64,000 bases of DNA, taken from positions 184,437-248,436 of the forward strand of contig JAQURM010000003.1 of assembly GCA_028715605.1 (NCBI GenBank), written 5' to 3'. Below are positions 58,401-64,000 of the stretch, in pieces. Positions within the stretch are counted from its first letter, which is position 1; each line of letters opens with the position of its first letter. The stretch is from Desulfovibrionales bacterium (GTDB taxonomy: Bacteria > Desulfobacterota > QYQD01). The notes beneath the pieces were generated by a model, which worked only from the letters and a program-made list of their open reading frames with translations, was not told the origin of the DNA and did no database searches. The translations under genes and the position numbers were made by a program.

Positions 58401-58820
58401 ATGTTATTGTGTTTTTTAGTAGATTTTCATATGATCCTTATCATATCTATTGATGTCCGAGGCCATAGTTGCTTACTCATGGGTAAGGGGGCAGGTGGAA
58501 GATATATCCATGTGGTTTGTGCGCCCAAAGATGAGTATCTCGCAATCATAACAGCCTACATTCCCACTCTGGATGATTGGGAGGAAGGCTTCAAGGTGAG
58601 AAAGGTAATGAAGTGCATGTATTGTAAAGGTGAAATGAAACGAGGGGAAGCCCCATTCCATATTGACAGGAAAGGGGTACACTTAACACTCGATGATGTC
58701 CCGGCCTGGACTTGTCAGCAGTGTGGCGAGTCTTATTTCGAGGAGACGGAGGTCGAGTCAATCCAGGCAATGATTCAAGCCGTGGAACAGAAGATGCAGA
58801 AACTCGCCACTACTGGATAA
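58401..58820 (+). CDS. YgiT-type antitoxin fused in frame to a truncated DUF4258 toxin
   Basis: 139 residues. The first part (DVRGHSCLLMGKGAGGRYIHVVCAPKDEYLAIITAYIP, motif quoted in part: RGHSCLLMGKG and AIITAYIP) is the C-terminal half of a DUF4258 toxin. From Met70 (58,608) it reads MKCMYCKGEMKRG...AWTCQQCGESYFEE, a MqsA/YgiT zinc finger with two CxxC pairs. Normally the two are separate overlapping genes. Here the toxin has lost its N-terminus and its stop codon. The antitoxin may still be made from the inner ATG (AAGG upstream). Confidence 0.65.
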   Translation: MLLCFLVDFHMILIISIDVRGHSCLLMGKGAGGRYIHVVCAPKDEYLAIITAYIPTLDDWEEGFKVRKVMKCMYCKGEMKRGEAPFHIDRKGVHLTLDDVPAWTCQQCGESYFEETEVESIQAMIQAVEQKMQKLATTG

Positions 58821-58877
58821 ATCCACCCTCGTCGTTGAACAAACGTGGGTGCAATTGTGCAATTGGGGGATGAACTC

Positions 58878-61433
58878 ATGAATCCAGATGCGGTTGATAT
58901 TTTAGCAAGAGTTCGCAATGAATTAAATCAGTTAGGTTATGTAGACGAACTCTTGCGCCAGGACTATGTCTTCGACGATGCATCAGCCACAGGAACCCGG
59001 GAACTGCATATACCTTTAGCAGCCTTTGCCCAATGGCCGCCATCCTATCGCAATGCTTGCATCGGTGTGCTGACTGCGAATGGTCGATCGGGTCTACAGC
59101 ATGTTTCAGGCTACGGAACCCTCGGAGCCCCGATGTTTTTTGAAGTGCTTCAGGATCGTCTTGACCGTTACCGTGTCGAAGCCTCTGGCCAGGCCTGTTT
59201 CTTGGAGTCCATTTCAGTCCGCGATATTCGCGGAGCGTTTGAGACCAACAGAAAAAAGTGGGCTCCTGACACAATTTTCCGCGCCAAAGCTATCACGCCA
59301 TTGACGGCTCCTGTTCAACTCGATTTTGTTGATATAGGCCTTCTTCCCGCTCTGAAGGGCATGATTCACGGTAAGTTGGATCGTTTACTAAGGGATATAC
59401 TTCAGGAAGCCGTCAATACTCATGAGGGAGTCACATCTGGTCTTAAGCCCGATGAGACCTTGCTCTTTCGCCTGGTTTTCCGGTTCCTTGCCGCCAAGAT
59501 TTTCAAGGATAAGAAACATCCCGGCAACTGGGCTGCTCCTCAGGCAAATACCATAATAGAGGAAATCCAAAGGTTTTATGGGCTCACTGCACCCGACATG
59601 CAAAAGATTCTTGATGAGCCCGACACACAGCAGATTGTGTGGGATAAATTTCGAGATGCCTTTAACTTTCAAAACATTTCTGTGGACGACCTGGCGTTTA
59701 TTTATGAAAATACTTTGATAAGAAAAGAAACCCGCAAACAATTTGGCATACATAGTACGCCAGCCGTTATAGCCGAACTTATCGTAGACCGCCTTCCTTT
59801 TGAATCATTACCCCAGGATCAACGTAACGTTCTCGAACCTTGTGCAGGTCACGGGGTTTTTTTGGTTGCTGCGTTGCGTCGGCTTCGGGAACTATTGCCT
59901 GCTTCATGGACGAACCAAGAGAGACACAAATATCTAAAAGACCGATTAGCTGCCATAGAAGTTGACTCTTTTGCTACTGAAGTCTGCCGCTTATCTCTGA
60001 TGTTAGCGGATTATCCCAATCCGGACGGATGGCAAATCATATCTCAAGATGTCTTTAGCAGCGATGTTCTGGAGAAGCAATTAAAAACATCCCAAATTGT
60101 TCTCTGCAATCCCCCGTTTGAAGATTTTACTCAGCCGGAAAGAGAGCGTTATGGCAGCAGAATTCTAAGTGTACACAAACCCTATGAGGTTATACGCAGA
60201 GTGCTGGAACATCCCCCAGCCATGTTCGGTTTTGTGGTGCCAAAGTCCGCCATATTGGGGGGAAAATATAGAGATCTTCAAGACCATATTGCCCGAACCT
60301 ATAAGAATATAGAGACAATAGCCCTACCGGATCGCATTTTCGCATTCTCGGATCAAGAAACTATGTTAGTCCTTGCATCAGAACAAAACAAAGCGACCCC
60401 AATAAATGTTTTTATCCGTACGTTTTGGGTACGCGAAAACTATAGGCAAACTTTCCTTGAAACAGGTCGATTGCCTGAAGGAATTGGCAAAAGCATAAAT
60501 CGATCTACCCATACGGCACCTATTTCTCTCTGGAATGCTCCCCTCTCAGATATTTTGGATTATCTCAAGAGTAACCCAAAGTTAAAGGACATTGCAGATG
60601 TTCACAGAGGTATTGAGTGGAATATTTCGCTCGAAACGAATAGGAGCATTTTGATATCATCCGATCCAGAGCCTGGATTCAAAAAGGGGCTGGACAAAGT
60701 CCCCGGGAAAATAGAGCCCTACTGGGTTCAAGAATTCGTGTACCTCAATATGCATGAGCGGTATAGAAGAACAAATGCCCATTCACTTCCTTGGGATAGA
60801 CCGAAGGTTATCGCTAATAGCCACATTATTAGCCGTGGACCTTGGCGGATTGTGGGGCATCCAGACTCAAAAGGTTTGGTTTGCCGTGAAAACTTTATTG
60901 GGATCTGGCCTAAAACGAATATTAACATTGAAGTGCTTTCAGCTCTCATCAACTCCCCCTTGGTCAATGCGGCCCTTTTTGTTCAGGAGGGCAAACGTCG
61001 CAACCGGAATGTGACACTCAAACAAATTCCTATCCCATTTCCCAAAGATATTGATAAAGAGAGGATTGTTTACCAGGTAAGGTACTATACCAAACTCAGG
61101 TCGGGAATCAAAAAAGGTTCGGTTAATGAATCTGCCATTCAAGAATGCATTAGAACTCTTATGGAGATCGATGGCTTGATCCTAAAAGCCTACGACCTGC
61201 CCCCAAGGCTCGAAAGGAAGCTAGTGGAATTCTTTAGAGGATATCGCCGACCCCTTCCATTTGATTTTCCCGGCTATTATCCCGAGGACTTTGTACCCTG
61301 TATTCCATTGCACAGATATCTCGAGATGGACTTGAAACAAGCCAGTGCCGGAGGACTTCTTAAAAGAATCGTCCCCTTTGATTCCGCAGATGTACATGAA
61401 CTCGTAATGGATATTGAGAAAAGGCAATCCTGA
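58878..61433 (+). CDS. N6-adenine DNA methyltransferase (large, restriction-modification type)
   Basis: 851 residues from ATG 58878 (GGGGGATG upstream). Residues about 1-290 form a helical region without a clear PD-(D/E)XK motif. The N6_Mtase domain has motif I EPCAGHGVFLVAAL (about 320) and motif IV NPPFEDF (about 411). The C-terminal 350 residues look like a target-recognition region (IADVHRGIEWN, NVTLKQIPIPFP) as in Eco57I/type IIG or BREX-like enzymes. No separate restriction or specificity gene is near, but its stop overlaps the start of a PIN-domain gene (TGATGA). Confidence 0.88.
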   Translation: MNPDAVDILARVRNELNQLGYVDELLRQDYVFDDASATGTRELHIPLAAFAQWPPSYRNACIGVLTANGRSGLQHVSGYGTLGAPMFFEVLQDRLDRYRVEASGQACFLESISVRDIRGAFETNRKKWAPDTIFRAKAITPLTAPVQLDFVDIGLLPALKGMIHGKLDRLLRDILQEAVNTHEGVTSGLKPDETLLFRLVFRFLAAKIFKDKKHPGNWAAPQANTIIEEIQRFYGLTAPDMQKILDEPDTQQIVWDKFRDAFNFQNISVDDLAFIYENTLIRKETRKQFGIHSTPAVIAELIVDRLPFESLPQDQRNVLEPCAGHGVFLVAALRRLRELLPASWTNQERHKYLKDRLAAIEVDSFATEVCRLSLMLADYPNPDGWQIISQDVFSSDVLEKQLKTSQIVLCNPPFEDFTQPERERYGSRILSVHKPYEVIRRVLEHPPAMFGFVVPKSAILGGKYRDLQDHIARTYKNIETIALPDRIFAFSDQETMLVLASEQNKATPINVFIRTFWVRENYRQTFLETGRLPEGIGKSINRSTHTAPISLWNAPLSDILDYLKSNPKLKDIADVHRGIEWNISLETNRSILISSDPEPGFKKGLDKVPGKIEPYWVQEFVYLNMHERYRRTNAHSLPWDRPKVIANSHIISRGPWRIVGHPDSKGLVCRENFIGIWPKTNINIEVLSALINSPLVNAALFVQEGKRRNRNVTLKQIPIPFPKDIDKERIVYQVRYYTKLRSGIKKGSVNESAIQECIRTLMEIDGLILKAYDLPPRLERKLVEFFRGYRRPLPFDFPGYYPEDFVPCIPLHRYLEMDLKQASAGGLLKRIVPFDSADVHELVMDIEKRQS

Positions 61434-61942
61434 TGAATGGTTACCTGTTAGATACCAACGCTGCCAGTGTTCTTTGGGATGCCCGGCATCGGGATCACGA
61501 TAGAATCAAAGCTTTTCTTGCCAATATTTCCCCCTCGCCCATTTGGATATCAATTATTGTGTTGGCAGAGATAGAATACGGGCTAAAGATAGCTCCTAAG
61601 ATGCACGTAAGTCTGCAAAATGACGTCAGGAATGAGATGGCCAAGTTTTTCGAAATTCTTGACTTGGATAAGCACACAGTTGCCCCATATTCGGATCTTC
61701 GAGCCGAGTTGTTTAAGAAGTATTCACCAAGGAACCAGAAAGGAAGACTAACCGCAAAACGGCCAGAGAACCTTTTTGATCGAACAAGCGCCAAGGAGTT
61801 GGGTGTCCAGGAAAATGATATCTGGCTGGCATCACAGGCAATTCAATACAATTTAATACTGGTTACTGATGATCGCATGTCTCGGCTTGGGGAGGTCTCT
61901 AATCCCTTGAGCGAGCCACTGCAAATTGCTAAATGGAAATAG
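61433..61942 (+). CDS. PIN-domain ribonuclease (VapC-like)
   Basis: 169 residues. PIN acidic residues: Asp in YLLDTNAASVLW, Glu in LAEIEYGLKI, Asp in ENDIWLASQAI and Asp in ILVTDDRM. Longer than most VapC toxins (about 130) by a basic loop with NQKGRLTAKRPE. No VapB-type antitoxin gene precedes it. Instead it is coupled to the methyltransferase gene. Confidence 0.88.
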   Translation: MNGYLLDTNAASVLWDARHRDHDRIKAFLANISPSPIWISIIVLAEIEYGLKIAPKMHVSLQNDVRNEMAKFFEILDLDKHTVAPYSDLRAELFKKYSPRNQKGRLTAKRPENLFDRTSAKELGVQENDIWLASQAIQYNLILVTDDRMSRLGEVSNPLSEPLQIAKWK

Positions 61943-61979
61943 CAGCCACCTTCGCGCGGTATTACCACAGTGAAATTTC

Positions 61980-62207
61980 ATGACTGAGAACATACGCTGG
62001 GGACTGGACAACCCGCATCCGTTTTCGCGGATGAAGACGGAATTGATTTGGGAAGGGAAGTATGACGAGTACGGCAACCGGCGGACGGTGGATATTGCGT
62101 GATGCGCCATGCCGCTTCAACGTACCGAGACGATTGATGAACCTGCCTTCCGTGCTATGGTGCAGGGTAATTTGTTTGAGCCGGGGCGGAATAAGGGGGT
62201 CATGTAA
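61980..62207 (+). pseudogene. N-terminal fragment of a site-specific DNA methyltransferase
   Basis: Reads MTENIRWGLDNPHPFSRMKT, then ELIWEGKYDEYGNRRTVDIA, TGA (62,100-62,102), CAMPLQRTETIDEP and on to TAA at 62,205. The text matches the start of methyltransferases that belong to type III-like systems (ELxWEGKYDEYGNRR, then the IETIDxP region). A GGA-to-TGA change and truncation make it a relic. Confidence 0.55.
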
Positions 62208-62235
62208 ATATGCTTTTCTTGTTTTATTATTTGGC

Positions 62236-62430
62236 AAGAAAGTCTCATCGGCTCGCAACCAGCGGGTTATGGTCCGCCGGAGGCGGATATGTTACTGGGG
62301 TGTCAAGGAATTGGGGATGAAAGGTACTGCTGTTGGCAAATTACTGGGCATGGTTCAGTCTTCCGCCAGTCGGTCAGTAGCGCGCGGAGAAAGATTAGCT
62401 CTCGACCGTCAATTAAATCTGGTCGAATGA
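62236..62430 (+). pseudogene. C-terminal fragment of a REP-associated (Y1) transposase-like protein
   Basis: The frame ending at TGA 62,428 reads YWGVKELGMKGTAVGKLLGM and VQSSASRSVARGERLALD, the DnaA-like helix-turn-helix tail found after Y1_Tnp domains. The catalytic part is missing, and a TCCGCCGGAGGCGGA palindrome lies at its start. Confidence 0.5.
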
Positions 62431-62546
62431 CAAATCGCATAAAAGCATGACCGTCCCCCTTATCCTTATCTTACCTTTCCTGACATTCGATGTCCCTGTT
62501 TCGCCGAGCTGATTTTTTATGTCTCCTACAAAAGCGGTTCGAAACC

Positions 62547-63848
62547 TCAAAACTTAAGGTAGACAGTACCAGAAAAACGAGCCTGACGTTGCTCGATGCT
62601 CTTTAAACGCTCGCGAGCCACTGCCATTTCCAACAAGTTATCCGTTTGCGGAGATTGTCTTAGCGCGTTAGTGTACCATCTTACGCTCTCCTTCGTTTCA
62701 CCAATCTTTTGGTATGCATCGCCTAAAGCTACGAGAACAGCGGCTCGACCTTCGCCCTGACCACTATTGTAGTAATTATTCTTTGCCTTTATGAGAAACT
62801 CCAATCCTTTTGAGTAGTCCCTGTTATCCATATATGCAACGCCGGCTAGGTACAAAGCCTGTGTTCCGTTAGGGTTGTAATGAATTATTGATTCAAGACA
62901 AGCGATGGCATCTTGCCCCAAAACCAAGCTATTCCACGCAAGGTGTATAGGGATTTGAATGTCAGCCCATGTCAAAGCTAGGGTTGCCAGATCATCATCT
63001 TTGTTATCAGCCTCAGCAGCTAGACGGTCTTGCAATCTGAGCAGACGATTTCTTACGTCTGCACCTTTTCTCATCTCTGCAACGGCCATGATTGTCTCAG
63101 AGATCAACGCTCCAACCTCCATTCCCTGGTGCCGCGCCATTTTCTTTGCATTCTCCAACAAATCATGTGCTGCTTTGGTTTTACAGTTAGCCATGTAGGC
63201 CATGTAAGCCTCCTCATATAAAACCTTAGATAAAAGCCAAGCCCGTGTGCCTGTCGAAGTTATTGCCTTGACCTGCCGGTTAAATTGACGAATAAGTCTT
63301 TTGGCAGCATTTTGATATCCTGGTCTTCGACGATAGAGCTCGGCGAGTCTGTACAAAAGGACGCATTCATTTGACAGCTCAAACCAGCTCATTTCTCGGT
63401 TGTATTCCAACGCTGCTTTCAGAAAAATCTCGTAAGTTCGCCAGTGGTTTTTGTTTCTAACGCTAATTGTGTGATTGAATAACATATCTGTTGAACGGCT
63501 TGCTAACCGAACCTCATTAAGCAAGTTCACGCGCAACTCATTCTCAACTCGAGCCGGATACGCGTGAATCTGTTCCGTTAACCAGCTATTGGCCAACTGA
63601 TATCTAGCATCCCCCTTTTGCACATCAGGTAAGGCCTCGTCTACGGCTGATCCATGAACCCATCTATGATGCCTTTTGCACAACCCAAGCAAATTTCCCT
63701 TATCCGTGGCCCCCCTTTTAGCCTCCGGAATAACGTGATGTAGGTCTTCTGCTATTTCGTTACATCCTGGGAACGTGCACCGGAAACAACAACGTAATAT
63801 AACCTCCTTGCTGATAGCGTGAGAGATTCTTTTTTTCTTCGTACTCAT
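62547..63848 (-). CDS. HNH endonuclease fused to TPR repeats
   Basis: 433 residues from ATG 63848 (an ATG at 63863 is also in frame). Residues about 15-65 form a zinc-bound HNH nuclease: CCFRCTFPGCNEIAEDLHHVIPE (quoted in part: CTFPGC, EDLHHVIPEAKRG) and NLLGLCKRHHRWVH. The rest is helical with TPR repeats, clearest near the end (ALYLAGVAYMDNRDYSKGLEF, AVLVALGDAYQKIGETKESV). HNH-helical fusions are common among uncharacterised anti-phage proteins, with the repeats as sensor; that role is inference. Confidence 0.85.
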   Translation of the reverse strand: MSTKKKRISHAISKEVILRCCFRCTFPGCNEIAEDLHHVIPEAKRGATDKGNLLGLCKRHHRWVHGSAVDEALPDVQKGDARYQLANSWLTEQIHAYPARVENELRVNLLNEVRLASRSTDMLFNHTISVRNKNHWRTYEIFLKAALEYNREMSWFELSNECVLLYRLAELYRRRPGYQNAAKRLIRQFNRQVKAITSTGTRAWLLSKVLYEEAYMAYMANCKTKAAHDLLENAKKMARHQGMEVGALISETIMAVAEMRKGADVRNRLLRLQDRLAAEADNKDDDLATLALTWADIQIPIHLAWNSLVLGQDAIACLESIIHYNPNGTQALYLAGVAYMDNRDYSKGLEFLIKAKNNYYNSGQGEGRAAVLVALGDAYQKIGETKESVRWYTNALRQSPQTDNLLEMAVARERLKSIEQRQARFSGTVYLKF

Positions 63849-64000
63849 AACTTTATAACGCAAAAAATAAAGGGGGACATCCTATATTGAGTCCTGTCAA
63901 GAATAAAATGATCAGTTCGTAACTATTTTATTTTCCAGTGGTTTTAGATTTGTACTATTTTTGAGCGCAATTATCCTTACGACTTATTAAAGCCTATAAT

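Larger units (their letters stand above)
61943..62546. other. Gene graveyard between the PIN gene and the HNH-TPR gene
   Basis: Only broken pieces: a methyltransferase N-terminus (61,980-62,207) and a transposase C-terminus (62,236-62,430), listed separately. The last 110 bp show nothing. Confidence 0.6.

Noticed and set aside
62062..62430. Plus-strand frame of 122 codons as an intact gene
   Set aside because: Its first half is out-of-frame text over the methyltransferase relic; only the last 65 codons resemble a transposase tail.
1..64000. tRNA and rRNA genes
   Set aside because: No T-loop/acceptor pairs or rRNA-like sequence were found by reading both strands; a covariance search would be needed to exclude a divergent tRNA.

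Overview
The window looks like the chromosome of a Gram-negative anaerobe of the Desulfobacterota (deltaproteobacterial) type. This is inferred from gene content, not from a search. Supporting genes are a futalosine menaquinone pair (mqnB, mqnD), a divergent acetyl-CoA carboxylase with its alpha and beta carboxyltransferases fused, a selenocysteine-containing SelD, a sigma-54 activator beside an EpsB-type sugar transferase, and many lipoproteins and outer-membrane genes. Many intergenic gaps hold short palindromic repeats. No rRNA, tRNA or CRISPR array was found.

Layout. 1-0.63 kb: end of an FmdE-like gene and a DUF4911-like gene. 0.7-6.9 kb: a pentapeptide-TIR protein, a run of lipoproteins and small secreted or membrane proteins, a TPR lipoprotein with an OmpW-like barrel, and a divergent XRE regulator. 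7.4-15.6 kb: core genes (miaB, bifunctional nuclease, PHP phosphoesterase, response regulator, sigma-54 activator with its own -24/-12 promoter, EPS sugar transferase, glmS).

15.6-27.7 kb is the most unusual part. It is an array of about 13 gene cassettes, all on the minus strand, separated by about 12 attC-like imperfect palindromes. No integron integrase is in the window, so it fits a CALIN (cluster of attC sites lacking an integrase). It carries two HicBA pairs, a DUF4258/YgiT pair, a toxin-antitoxin pair with a broken toxin, two methyltransferases, a cupin, an OLD-family nuclease, a short Argonaute with a TIR-APAZ partner (a SPARTA-type system) and a PD-(D/E)XK nuclease. Several cassettes share a tail of about 50 bp that supplies stop codons to the genes ending in it.

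28.1-51.6 kb is mostly core: a UPF0280 protein, mutS, an AMIN/Amidase_3 hydrolase, corC-lnt-prfB (prfB has the programmed +1 frameshift), speD-speB with a cupin regulator, the four-gene acetyl-CoA carboxylase and biotin ligase cluster, DUF72, an RRM protein with an FKBP, csp, mqnB-mqnD-selD and a flavin reductase. The selD gene reads through an in-frame UGA that is followed by a clear bacterial SECIS hairpin.

51.6-64 kb is accessory. It starts at a 180-bp repeat whose second copy lies at 58.0 kb. Between the copies are a fossil cas3 HD domain, Phd/RelE and HigBA toxin-antitoxin pairs, an IS30-type remnant and a MacAB-like exporter. Beyond the second copy are a fused toxin-antitoxin relic, a DNA adenine methyltransferase translationally coupled to a PIN nuclease, fossil methyltransferase and transposase pieces, and an HNH-TPR protein. 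Defence-type genes therefore occur in three separate places: 0.7-1.7, 15.6-27.7 and 51.8-64 kb.
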